DNA of 64,000 nt from positions 2,925,501 through 2,989,500 of the forward strand of contig NZ_JAJLMN010000001.1 of NCBI RefSeq assembly GCF_021730615.1. The letters are read 5' to 3'. Below the pieces are notes generated by a model. The model worked only from the letters and a program-made list of their open reading frames with translations. It made no database searches and was not told the origin of the DNA. Shown here piece by piece: positions 49,880 through 58,053 of this stretch. The stretch comes from Lichenibacterium dinghuense (lineage in GTDB: Bacteria; Pseudomonadota; Alphaproteobacteria; Rhizobiales; Beijerinckiaceae). The stretch's first letter is position 1, and each line of letters opens with the position of its first letter. Both the position numbers and the translations under genes were made by a program.

Positions 49880-51082
49880 TCAGGCCGACAGCTGGTCGAC
49901 GACCTTGAGGAGGTCGGAGCTGGCCTGGATGACCTTGGAGTTGGCCTCGTAGGAGCGCTGCGCCGAGATCATGGAGGTGAGCTCGGTGGCGAGGTCCACG
50001 GTGGAGTTCTCCAGGTTGCCCGAGTCGATCTCGCCGAGGCTGCCCGTGGTGGCGGTGCCGACCGTCACGGTCCCGGAGGCGAGGTTGGCCTGGTACACGT
50101 TGCCGGTCAGCGAGGTCAGGTTGTCGGGGCTCGGCACGTCGGCGAGCGGGATGCGGTAGGTCGCCTCGCTGACGCCGTTGGCGTAGACGGACGTCACCGT
50201 GCCGTCCGTGCCGATCGTGACGTGGTCGAGCTTGGAAGGCGCGCTGCCGTCCACCGTCGCGGTGTTGATCGTGAAGGACGAGGCGAGCTGGGTCGACTGG
50301 CTGACGTCGAGGGTCAGCTTCTTGCCGCCGAGGCTCGTCAGGTCCGCCGTCAGCGTCGTGGCGCTGGCGTTGCTGCCGCTCGCGAGCTTGCCGGTGGTGG
50401 GGTCGTAGGTCAGCGGCTGGGCCGCGCCGATCGTCGTCCCATCCGCGTCGTTTGTGATCTGGGCGCTCCAGGCGTTGGTGCCGGTCTTGGTGAAGGTGAT
50501 GTCGAGGGTGAGCGGGTTGCCGAGGTCGTCGTAGGCGACGATCGAGGTCTTGGACGTGGCGCCGGAGGCCGCGTTCGAGGGCAGGTTGAACTGCAGCGTG
50601 CCGGTCTGCGACGGGGCGGCGTTGAGCTGCTGCTTGTTGAGGTTGATGACCTGCAGGCCGCCGGTGCCGTTGGCCGTGGCGGTCGAGCCGTCGGTCAGGT
50701 TGTAGCCCATCAGCTTGTAGCCGGCGGTGTTGACGAGGTCGCCCGACGCGTCGGCCACGAAGGAGCCGGCCCGCGTCAGCGCGGTCGCGCCGTTCGAGCC
50801 CTGCACGACGAAGAAGCCGTTGCCCTTGATGGCGAGGTCGGTGACGGAGGTCGAGGCCGTGAGCGTGCCCTGGTCGCCGATGCCGTAGCGCACCTTGGAC
50901 TGCACGCCGCCCGAACTGTAGTCGAAGGTCGACCGGTCCCCGATCATCGTCTCGAAGGCGACCGTCGCGTCCTTGTAGCCCGTGGTCGCGGAGTTCGCGA
51001 TGTTGTCGCCGATGGTGCTCAGCATGTTGGCCTGCGCGGCCATGCCCGAGACGCCGGTGTTGAGGGTTCCGAACAGGCTCAG
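49880..51082 (-). CDS. flgE: Flagellar hook protein FlgE, start codon split by an IS5-family element
   Basis: Hook subunit of about 400 residues. N-terminal rod/hook domain SLFGTLNTGVSGMAAQANML with IGDNIANSATTGYKDA, the flagellar basal-body signature; middle hook domains rich in Thr, Ser, Asn; C-terminal NLENSTVDLATELTSMISAQ followed by VIQASSDLLKVVDQL. The IS inserted within the ATG: the retained codon at 51082-51080 now reads CTG, and the original CAT on the plus strand survives at 51997-51999 with its ribosome site. Reading can continue into the IS to GTG 51184 or ATG 51169, which would add a foreign ~35-40-residue N-terminus without a clear ribosome site. Probably not expressed normally. 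No other flagellar gene is in the window. Confidence 0.88.
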   Translation of the reverse strand: MSLFGTLNTGVSGMAAQANMLSTIGDNIANSATTGYKDATVAFETMIGDRSTFDYSSGGVQSKVRYGIGDQGTLTASTSVTDLAIKGNGFFVVQGSNGATALTRAGSFVADASGDLVNTAGYKLMGYNLTDGSTATANGTGGLQVINLNKQQLNAAPSQTGTLQFNLPSNAASGATSKTSIVAYDDLGNPLTLDITFTKTGTNAWSAQITNDADGTTIGAAQPLTYDPTTGKLASGSNASATTLTADLTSLGGKKLTLDVSQSTQLASSFTINTATVDGSAPSKLDHVTIGTDGTVTSVYANGVSEATYRIPLADVPSPDNLTSLTGNVYQANLASGTVTVGTATTGSLGEIDSGNLENSTVDLATELTSMISAQRSYEANSKVIQASSDLLKVVDQLSA

Positions 51083-51995
51083 TGTCCGTCCGATAAGGGC
51101 ACGTGGGGTTGAGTGGCCGGGGCTGAGATGATTCCAGGAGGGTGCTGAAACCTGATCTGGAACCGCCATGTGGACCCCGGCCACCCGCGAGCAGCATAGC
51201 CGCTCCGAACTCCGCTACTCAACCGATCTGACCGACGCCGAATGGGCCGTCATCGAACCGCTGTTGCCGCCCGGCAACCCGCTCGGACGGCCCCGGCTGT
51301 GGTCGTTGCGGGAGATTGTGAACGGCATTTTCTATGTGCTGCGGGGCGGCGTTCCCTGGCGCCTGTTGCCGAAGGACCTGCCCCCGAAGAGCACGGTGTA
51401 CGGCTACTTCAGCGCGTGGCGCGATGAGGGCCTGTTCGCCGGCATCAACCACCATCTCGTCATGCTGGATCGCGAGCGGGCCGGGCGAGAGGCTTCGCCC
51501 ACCGCGGCCGTGCTCGACAGCCAGAGCGTGAAGACCACGGAGAGCGGCGGTCCGCGGGGCTACGACGCGGGCAAGAAGGTGAAGGGTCGCAAGCGCCGGC
51601 CCTGGTCGACACGGACGGCCGCGCCCTGGTGCTCGACCCGCAGCCGGCCGACGTGCAGGACCGCGACGGGGCCGTGCCGGTGCTCAAGCAGTCACGCCGT
51701 TCATATCCTTTCATCGCCAAGGCCTTCGCCGACGCGGGCTACGCCGGCGACAAGCCGGACAGCGCCACGCTCATCGCCGTCGAGATCGTCCGCAAACCAC
51801 CCGGGCAGGTCGGCTTCGTGGTTCACCCCCGGCGATGGGTGGTTGAGCGCTTCTTCGCCTGGATCAGCCGCAATCGACGCCTCTGGAAGGATCCGGAGGC
51901 CACAATCGCATCCGCAAAGGCCTTCCTCTACGCTGCGTCCGTCATGATGCTGCTACGTCGCATAGGTTGCGCAGCCTGACTTCCCGGACGGACTC
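51082..51995. mobile_element. IS5-family (IS1031-group) insertion sequence, 914 bp
   Basis: Terminal inverted repeats GTGTCCGTCCG (51082-51092) and, inverted, GAGTCCGTCCG at the right end (51995-51985). A 3-bp target duplication TCA lies at 51079-51081 and 51996-51998, the TNA pattern of the IS1031 group. It carries one transposase gene broken by a frameshift. Inserted in the start codon of flgE. Confidence 0.88.
51168..51979 (+). pseudogene. IS5-family transposase, frameshifted
   Basis: The first frame from ATG 51168 gives STDLTDAEWAVIEPLLPPGN, SLREIVNGIFYVLRGGVPWR, AVLDSQSVKTTESGG and GYDAGKKVKGRKR. The continuation (LVDTDGRALVLDPQPADVQD, AFADAGYAGDKP, and WVVERFFAWISRNRRL to 51979) is in another frame. 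A one-base deletion at AAGCGCCGGCCCTGG (about 51591-51605) explains the break; no slippery heptamer is visible. The DDE motif is split over both frames, so the element looks non-autonomous. Confidence 0.85.
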
Positions 51996-51996
51996 T

Positions 51997-52060
51997 CATG
52001 CCGGGGCTCCTTTCGACCGAAAGAGGAGCATCCGAGGCTTGTGCCGAACTGTGACATCCT
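51997..52060 (-). promoter_or_regulatory. Detached flgE start codon and ribosome-binding site
   Basis: The original flgE ATG is the CAT at 51997-51999. On the minus strand GAAAGGAG (AGGAG at 52011-52007) precedes it by 7 bases. An upstream AT-rich stretch with TATAAC near 52060-52070 may be the old promoter. This leader now runs into the IS instead of flgE. Confidence 0.6.
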
Positions 52061-52176
52061 ATGTTATATTGACCGGGAACCGTCGCTCGACAGTCTTTCC
52101 GGATGAAGTTCGGGCGATCGGAAGAAACAGCGCCGTCGAGACTTGGCGGCGCGCCCTCCGGGGCCTACCCCGCGCT

Positions 52177-52536
52177 TCACCACGGCCGTGCGAGGATCTC
52201 GGTCTCGCAGGCTTCGCGGGGCAGGCCGCGCCTCGACTTGGCCTCGTCGTGGTAGACCACGGTCCAGTCCGGCAGCGCCGCCTTGAGGGCCTTGGCGATG
52301 GCCAGCCCCTCCGCGGCGAAGCGCGCGACGTCGAGCGCGGGCGCGTCCTCGTCCATGTCGTCGTGCTCGTCATAGGCCGCCTGCCAGGCGTCGATGCGGT
52401 CGCGCAGGGGAAGCGGCACGGGGAGGTCGTCGAGGGCGCCCTCGGTGCCGTCCATCTGCCACACGCCTTCCGAGCCGAAGACCGCCATCAGGCGGACCCA
52501 GCGCAGCCCGTGGAAGCGGCTCGTCCCCCCGGTCAC
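52177..52536 (-). CDS. Hypothetical protein coupled to the epimerase gene
   Basis: 119 residues from GTG 52536, which overlaps the epimerase stop by 4 bp. Sequence: HGLRWVRLMAVFGSEGVWQM, then LPLRDRIDAWQAAYDEHDDM with an acidic middle, then AAEGLAIAKALKAALPDWTV and HDEAKSRRG. It looks like a small soluble protein conserved in rhizobia; no function recognised. Last gene of the minus-strand run that starts with the SDR gene. Confidence 0.6.
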   Translation of the reverse strand: MTGGTSRFHGLRWVRLMAVFGSEGVWQMDGTEGALDDLPVPLPLRDRIDAWQAAYDEHDDMDEDAPALDVARFAAEGLAIAKALKAALPDWTVVYHDEAKSRRGLPREACETEILARPW

Positions 52537-53393
52537 GGCGCGACCTCGCGCGAAGAGTCGTCCTGCGGCGCGTAGCCGATGAGCGCGCGCGTCGCCCCGA
52601 TGTCCCAGGCCATGCCGGCGTTGGCCGACATGGCGTTGACCGCGATCGCCGGCGCCGGCCAGGCCGACGCGTCGGCGCGCAGGGCGGCCGAGACGGCGGC
52701 GAGGAAGTCGCGGTTCGACAGCCACATGCCGCGGAACCAGCGCAGGATGCGCGCCGCCTCCGGCGTGTCGGGGCCGGGATCGCCGGGGATCCCGGAGGCC
52801 GTCATGGTGCCGGGACGGTTGTCGCCGGGCTGGCACCAGCCGATGCGCAGGCTCACCGCGGTGAGGCCGCCGGCCTCGGCCCGCGCGGCCAGCAGCCGCT
52901 CGCCCATCAGCTTCGCCGCCGCATAGGCGCGCTCGGGCTCGACCCCGCCGGTGCGGGTGCCGGGGCGCGGCGGCAGCGCCGTCGTCAGCGTGCCCGGCGC
53001 GAGCTCCGCCTCCGCGTAGCCGCCCATGACGTGGTTGGAGGAGGCGAAGACGAGGCGCTTCGGGCCGCCGGCATCCCCCAGCGCCAGGGCGAGGTTCAGC
53101 GTCATGTCGAAGGACGCGGCGGCGTCGGCCCAGGTGGCGTCGGGGTAGGGGCGCTGCGCGGCGAGGTGGACGGCCGCATCGGCCTCGGCGCAGGCCGCGT
53201 CGAGGCCGGGCGAGCGCCGCGCGAGGTCGATCGCGAGGGGCCGCACCTTGGGGTGGGCCGCGGCCGGGGCCTCGACGTCGAGCGCCAGGACGGCCGCGCA
53301 CCAGGGCGCCTCGGCGAGGTGGGCGACGAGCTTGCGGCCGAGGTTGCCGCCGGCGCCGGTGACGAGGATGCGGAGCGGCGAGGGGTCCGGCAT
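52533..53393 (-). CDS. NAD-dependent epimerase/dehydratase, uronate-dehydrogenase-like
   Basis: Extended SDR of 286 residues. The N-terminal cofactor loop ILVTGAGGNLGRKLVAHL, Asp in VLALDVEAP for NAD specificity, VHLAAQRPY, VFASSNHVMGGY, and the catalytic YAAAKLMGERL (Tyr-x-x-x-Lys) are all present. GWCQPGDNRPGTM is typical of uronate dehydrogenase-like members, so a sugar-acid oxidation is possible but not shown. It lies 61 bp after the GH15 gene in the same direction. Confidence 0.82.
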   Translation of the reverse strand: MPDPSPLRILVTGAGGNLGRKLVAHLAEAPWCAAVLALDVEAPAAAHPKVRPLAIDLARRSPGLDAACAEADAAVHLAAQRPYPDATWADAAASFDMTLNLALALGDAGGPKRLVFASSNHVMGGYAEAELAPGTLTTALPPRPGTRTGGVEPERAYAAAKLMGERLLAARAEAGGLTAVSLRIGWCQPGDNRPGTMTASGIPGDPGPDTPEAARILRWFRGMWLSNRDFLAAVSAALRADASAWPAPAIAVNAMSANAGMAWDIGATRALIGYAPQDDSSREVAP

Positions 53394-53454
53394 GCGCGTC
53401 CTTTCGGCGTGGCGGCGATCCTCCCTCCCTTAGCCGATCACGCGGCGGCCCGCA

Positions 53455-55266
53455 TCAGGCTCCGCGGCTCAGCACAGGGCCGGACAGGCCGAGGGCCGTG
53501 TTGACGATCGCGAGATGCGTCAGCGCCTGCGGGAAGTTGCCCGTCATGTGCCGGGCCGGGACGTTGTACTCCTCCGCGAAGAGCCCGAGGTCGTTGCCGA
53601 CCGCGAGCAGGCGCTCGAACTGCGCCACCGCCTCCTCGTGCCGGCCCTGCATGTCGAGGCAGTCCGCCATCCAGCAGGAGCAGGGCAGGAAGGCGCCCTC
53701 GTTAGGCCCGTCCACCTTGGCCTTCATGCGCCGGATCAGCCCGCCCTCGGACAGCACCTCGCCGACCCTGGCGACCGTGGCGGCCATGCGGGGATCGTCC
53801 GCCGGCAGGAAGCCGACGATCGGCAGGAGCAGCAGGCTCGCGTCCATCGCCTCGTTGCCGTAGGCCTGCGTGAAGGTCCCCAGGCCCTCGTTCCAGGCCT
53901 CGCGGTTCACGGCGGCATGCACCTTGTCGCGCAGGACCCTGAGGTGGGCGAGGCGCTCGGGCGTCTCGTCGGCGAAGGTGCCGCCGTCGCGCAGGGCGCG
54001 GTCGAAGCCCGCCCAGGCCATGGCCTTGGAATAGGTGTACTGCCGCGGGTGGCCGCGCGACTCCCACACGCCCGAGCCCGGCGTGTCCCACACCTTCTCC
54101 AACTCGTCGACGATGCGGCGCTCGACCGCGACGTGGTGCGGCGTGACCTCGATGCCGGCGCGCCGCGCGAGGTCGAGGCAGTCGAGCACCTCGCCGTAGA
54201 CGTCGATCTGGTGCTGCTTGGCCGCCGCGTTGCCGATCAGCACGGGCCGGGCGTCGCGGTAGCCCGGCAACTCCTCCATCTTGTACTCGTCGAGGTGCCG
54301 GCCGCCGTCGAGCCGGTACATGATCTGCATCTTCTCCGGCGCGCCGCCCACCGCGCGCAGCAGCCAGTCGCGCCAGGCCGTCGCCTCCTCGGTGAAGCCC
54401 GCGTTGAGGAAGGCCGTCAGCGTGAAGGAGGCGTCGCGCAGCCAGCAGTAGCGGTAGTCCCAGTTCATGTCGCCGCCGGCGAGCTCCGGCAGGCTCGTGG
54501 TCGGCGCCGCGACGAGGCCGCCGGTGAGGTGGTGCTGCATCGCCTTGAGCGTGATGAGCGAGCGCTTGACGACCTCCGGCCAGCGCGTGCGCTTCGCGTC
54601 GAAGCGGCCGATCCAGCGGCGCCAGTGGTCCCGCGTGTCGGCGAGCGCCCGCTCGGCGTCGAGCCGGTCATCCTGCTCCGGGGGGCGCTTCTGGCCGGAC
54701 GCCAGGGCCGTGTCCATCAGCGACGAATAGGAGAGCACGAAGGCGAGGCGCTGGCCTTCGCGGACGGTGAACTGCGCCGTCGCGACGTCGTCGTCGAGCG
54801 CGACCTCCACGGGCGCGTCGAGGCTCACCTGGTCGGGGCCGATCTTCGCGGTGATGCCCCGCTCCGTCGCCTCGCACCAGGGCGGCACCGTGCCGTAGGC
54901 GAAGCGGAGCTTCAGCACCATGTCGAGCGCGACCTCGCCCGACAGGCCCTCGACGATCCGCACGAGCGACGACAGGTCGCCGTCGCGCATCGGCATGAAG
55001 TCGGTGATGCGGTAGGCGCCGCCCTCGACCTCGGCGTCGGTCTGGAGGACCAGCGTGTCCTCCTCGTAGCGGCGCGACTGGCCCGTGACCTTCGCCTTGG
55101 GGCTGAACGACCAGGAGCCGTGCCGCTCGTCCCCGAGCAGGGCCGCGAAGCAGGCGTCGCTGTCGAAGCGCGGCCAGCACAGCCAGTCGACGGAGCCGTC
55201 GCGCCCGACGAGGGCCGTGGTCTGGCCGTCGCCGACGAGGCCGTAATCCGCGATGCGTGAACTCAT
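53455..55266 (-). CDS. Glycoside hydrolase family 15 protein (glucoamylase/trehalase-like)
   Basis: 603 residues. The N-terminal beta-sandwich starts RIADYGLVGDGQTTALVGRDGSVDWLCWPRFDS. The (alpha/alpha)6 barrel has NWDYRYCWLRDASFTLTAFL (substrate site), MQIMYRLDGGRHLDEYKMEEL, GVWESRGHPRQYTYSKAMAWAGFD with the expected general-acid Glu, and NEGAFLPCSCWMADCL with a late catalytic Glu. Bacterial relatives are glucoamylases or acidic trehalases; the TreZ-like gene 7 kb away makes alpha-glucan/trehalose turnover likely. No signal peptide, so cytoplasmic. 33 bp after cydB. Confidence 0.88.
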   Translation of the reverse strand: MSSRIADYGLVGDGQTTALVGRDGSVDWLCWPRFDSDACFAALLGDERHGSWSFSPKAKVTGQSRRYEEDTLVLQTDAEVEGGAYRITDFMPMRDGDLSSLVRIVEGLSGEVALDMVLKLRFAYGTVPPWCEATERGITAKIGPDQVSLDAPVEVALDDDVATAQFTVREGQRLAFVLSYSSLMDTALASGQKRPPEQDDRLDAERALADTRDHWRRWIGRFDAKRTRWPEVVKRSLITLKAMQHHLTGGLVAAPTTSLPELAGGDMNWDYRYCWLRDASFTLTAFLNAGFTEEATAWRDWLLRAVGGAPEKMQIMYRLDGGRHLDEYKMEELPGYRDARPVLIGNAAAKQHQIDVYGEVLDCLDLARRAGIEVTPHHVAVERRIVDELEKVWDTPGSGVWESRGHPRQYTYSKAMAWAGFDRALRDGGTFADETPERLAHLRVLRDKVHAAVNREAWNEGLGTFTQAYGNEAMDASLLLLPIVGFLPADDPRMAATVARVGEVLSEGGLIRRMKAKVDGPNEGAFLPCSCWMADCLDMQGRHEEAVAQFERLLAVGNDLGLFAEEYNVPARHMTGNFPQALTHLAIVNTALGLSGPVLSRGA

Positions 55267-55299
55267 GGGAGGTGTCCTGGACGGGGAGGGGGCGGCGCG

Positions 55300-56562
55300 T
55301 CAGCGTTTCGGCTGGCGCGGCCGGAGGAAGGCGCGGAGCAGGGCCATCGCGCCGAGCCCGATGGCGGCAGCGCCTTCCGGGGTGCGGGCGATCTCCGCGC
55401 CCCGGTGGACGGCCGCGCCGAGCGCCGCGCGGCCGGCGCGGGACGCGTCCTCCATGACGTGGGCCGGGGTGAGGTTGGACTTGAGATCCGCCATCGTCGA
55501 GGCGAGGTCGCGCCGCGCGAGCTCCACCGCGACGGTCGCCTCGGCGAGGACGCTCCCCGGCTCGGGGAGGTCGTCGCCCTCGTATTCGCCGAGCGGCTGC
55601 ACCTTGCCCCGGAACACCCAGTAGACCGCGGCGGTGTAGATCAGCGTGACGGGATAGATCACGAGGCCGATGCCCCAGAACATGAAGGCCAGGCTCGCGG
55701 GCGGGGCCGCCGCCTCCGCGATGGTCAGCGAGAACGGCACGATGAAGGGCAGGAGCGAGCCCACCATGGTGACGAAGGCCGCGACGAACATGACCACGGT
55801 CATGGGCAGCGGGAGCCTGTCGATCCGCTTCCACACCCCGTAGACCAGCAGGGCGCCGGCCAGCGCGCCGACGGCGAGCGGGACCAGGAGCCAGGGCCGC
55901 TCGAACCACGTGCCGGCGACGCGCATGTGGAAGGCGAAGAGCCCGATCGCTGCGAGCACCAGGAAGGCCGCGAGGCCGGCGAGGATGCGCGGCATGACGG
56001 CGTAGCCGAAGTCGCGGACCTCCGTCTCGGTCTTGTGGATCAGCCAGCAGGCGCCGAGCAGCGCGTAGCCGAACACGAGGCCGAACCCGCACAGGATCGA
56101 GTACCAGGACACCCACGAGAAGGCGGAGCCGACGTAGATGCCGTCGCGCACCGGCAGCTCCTGCACGAAGGCGCCGATGGCGGCGCCCTGCGTGAAGGCC
56201 GCCACGATCGAGCCGACGCCGAAGCTCAGCGTCCACAGCCAGCGCATGTGCAGCGTCTTCGACCGGAACTCGAAGGCGACGCCGCGCAGGATGAGACCGC
56301 ACAGCATGACGATGACGGGGATGTAGAAGGCCCCGAGCAGGATCGCGTAGGCGGCGGGGAAGACGCCGAACAGCGTCGCCCCCGAGATGATGAGCCACGT
56401 CTCGTTGCCGTCCCACACGGGCGAGACGGCGTCCATCATGTGGCGCCTGTGCCGCTCGGAGGGCGCGAACAGGAACAGCACGCCGATGCCGAGGTCGAAT
56501 CCGTCGAGCAGGACGTAGAGCAGGAGCGAGAGGCCGAGGGCCGCGGACCAGAAGGTGAGCAC
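55300..56562 (-). CDS. cydB: Cytochrome bd-type (CIO) quinol oxidase subunit II, C-terminally extended
   Basis: Inner-membrane subunit of 420 residues. The family core (MLTFWSAALGLSLLLYVLLD, PVWDGNETWLIISGATLFGVFPAAYA, LRGVAFEFR) is complete by about residue 340. The remaining ~80 residues (YEGDDLPEPGSVLAEATVAV, SNLTPAHVMEDASRAG, ending LLRAFLRPRQPKR) are extra: a soluble helical stretch and a short hydrophobic segment not usual in CydB. 9 bp after cydA. Confidence 0.92.
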   Translation of the reverse strand: MLTFWSAALGLSLLLYVLLDGFDLGIGVLFLFAPSERHRRHMMDAVSPVWDGNETWLIISGATLFGVFPAAYAILLGAFYIPVIVMLCGLILRGVAFEFRSKTLHMRWLWTLSFGVGSIVAAFTQGAAIGAFVQELPVRDGIYVGSAFSWVSWYSILCGFGLVFGYALLGACWLIHKTETEVRDFGYAVMPRILAGLAAFLVLAAIGLFAFHMRVAGTWFERPWLLVPLAVGALAGALLVYGVWKRIDRLPLPMTVVMFVAAFVTMVGSLLPFIVPFSLTIAEAAAPPASLAFMFWGIGLVIYPVTLIYTAAVYWVFRGKVQPLGEYEGDDLPEPGSVLAEATVAVELARRDLASTMADLKSNLTPAHVMEDASRAGRAALGAAVHRGAEIARTPEGAAAIGLGAMALLRAFLRPRQPKR

Positions 56563-56571
56563 GGGTCGCCC

Positions 56572-58023
56572 TCACTCGGCCGGGGTGGGGCGGGGGCGGC
56601 CCGGCGCGCCGGTGCCGGTCTTCGACGAGGCGCCGTGCGGGCTGCCGCCGGGGATCGACAGCGGCCGCTTGGCGTTGGTGGTCGTGTCCTCGACGGGCCG
56701 GTCGAGCGCCTCGGGGCCACGCCTGAGGGTGCGGTAGATGTAGTAGGTGCCGGCGATGAAGATCACCGAGTAGATGGTGCCGAACAGCAGCAGCGTGAAC
56801 GCCACGGTGCCGGTGGTGAGCGCGGGCGTGATCGCGTCCGCGGTGCGCAGGTGGCCGTAGACGACCCAGGGCTGCCGCCCCGTCTCGGCCGTGAACCAGC
56901 CCATCAGCGTCGCCAGGAAGCCGATGGGGAAGCTCATGAACACGGGCCACAGGAACCAGCGCGTCGTCATCAGCTTGCGGCGCCAGCCGAGGAACGTCCC
57001 GAACCACGCGAGCGCCAGCATGATCAGGCCGAGCCCCACCATGATGCGGAACGTGAAGAAGATGATGTAGACGAACGGGCGGTCCTGCACCGGGATGTCG
57101 ACGATGCCGGGCTCGCGCGCGGTCAGGCTGCCCGAGTCGATGATGCTGCCGAAGGGCGGCGGCAGGGCGATCTGGAAGTCGTTGCGCTCCTGCGCCGGGT
57201 TCGGCCAGCCGATCAGAACCTCGCCGGCGGGCTGCTGGGCGTGCCAGCGGCCCTCGAGCGCGGTGATCTTGGAGGGCTGGTCGTTGACCACGTAGCCGCC
57301 GACGAGGTGGCCGCAGACGAGCTGCACCGGCACCAGCACGGCCGCGAGGCCGAGGCCGAAGCGCAGCATGATCCTGGCTTCCGCGTCGTTGCGCTTCTGG
57401 AGCGCGTACCAGGCCCCGGTGGCGGCGACGCAGAACGACGTCGTGACGTAGGCCGCGAAGATCATGTGCAGCCAGCGGACGATCGTCACGTAGTTGAACA
57501 GGATCTGCACCCAGTCGACAGGCACGAAGGTGTCCTTCGGGCCCATCACGAAGCCCGTCGGATGCTGCATCCAGCTGTTGTTGACGAGGATCCAGAAGGA
57601 CGACAGGTCCGTGCCGAGCGAGATCGCCACCGTGGCCAGGAGGTAGACCAGCGGCGGCACGCGCTTGCGGCCGAAGATGAGGATGCCGAAGAAGGCCGCC
57701 TCGAGCATGAAGGCCGAGAAGCTCTCATAGGCCAGGAGGCCGCCCTGGATGTCGCCCGAGCGGCGCGACAGCTCGCTCCAGTTCGTGCCGAACTGGAACG
57801 CCATCACGATGCCCGACACCACCCCGAGGCCGAACGCCACGGCGAAGATGCGCAGCCAGAAGTCGAAGAGCCGACGGTAGATGGGCTTCTTCTTGAAGTA
57901 GCTGAACAACTCCAGCGTCATCAGCCAGGCCGCCAACCCGATCGTGAAGGCCGGAAAGATGATGTGGAACGAGACCGTGAATGCGAACTGCATCCGCGAC
58001 AGCAGGAGCGCCGTGAAATCCAT
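56572..58023 (-). CDS. cydA: Cytochrome bd-type (CIO) quinol oxidase subunit I
   Basis: Heme-bearing subunit of 483 residues. ALLLSRMQFAFTVSFHIIFP (heme b595/d axial His), GTNWSELSR, LEAAFFGILIFGRKRVPP, and the GWFTAETGRQPWVVYG motif are diagnostic. The Q-loop is short, as in the cyanide-insensitive oxidase branch (CioA). It feeds electrons from quinol to O2 at high affinity, useful under microaerobic or nitrosative stress. Second gene after the SDR, 30 bp gap. Confidence 0.94.
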   Translation of the reverse strand: MDFTALLLSRMQFAFTVSFHIIFPAFTIGLAAWLMTLELFSYFKKKPIYRRLFDFWLRIFAVAFGLGVVSGIVMAFQFGTNWSELSRRSGDIQGGLLAYESFSAFMLEAAFFGILIFGRKRVPPLVYLLATVAISLGTDLSSFWILVNNSWMQHPTGFVMGPKDTFVPVDWVQILFNYVTIVRWLHMIFAAYVTTSFCVAATGAWYALQKRNDAEARIMLRFGLGLAAVLVPVQLVCGHLVGGYVVNDQPSKITALEGRWHAQQPAGEVLIGWPNPAQERNDFQIALPPPFGSIIDSGSLTAREPGIVDIPVQDRPFVYIIFFTFRIMVGLGLIMLALAWFGTFLGWRRKLMTTRWFLWPVFMSFPIGFLATLMGWFTAETGRQPWVVYGHLRTADAITPALTTGTVAFTLLLFGTIYSVIFIAGTYYIYRTLRRGPEALDRPVEDTTTNAKRPLSIPGGSPHGASSKTGTGAPGRPRPTPAE

Positions 58024-58053
58024 GGGCGATCGACCTCCAGACCTATGAGGAGT

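Noticed and set aside
49880-51184. flgE gene as a normal 434-residue CDS starting at 51184
   Set aside because: The first ~34 residues are encoded by the IS end; the natural start codon is reconstructed at the insertion site.
51168-51979. Programmed frameshift in the IS5 transposase
   Set aside because: No A- or T-run or slippery heptamer at the frame change; a one-base deletion is the simpler explanation.
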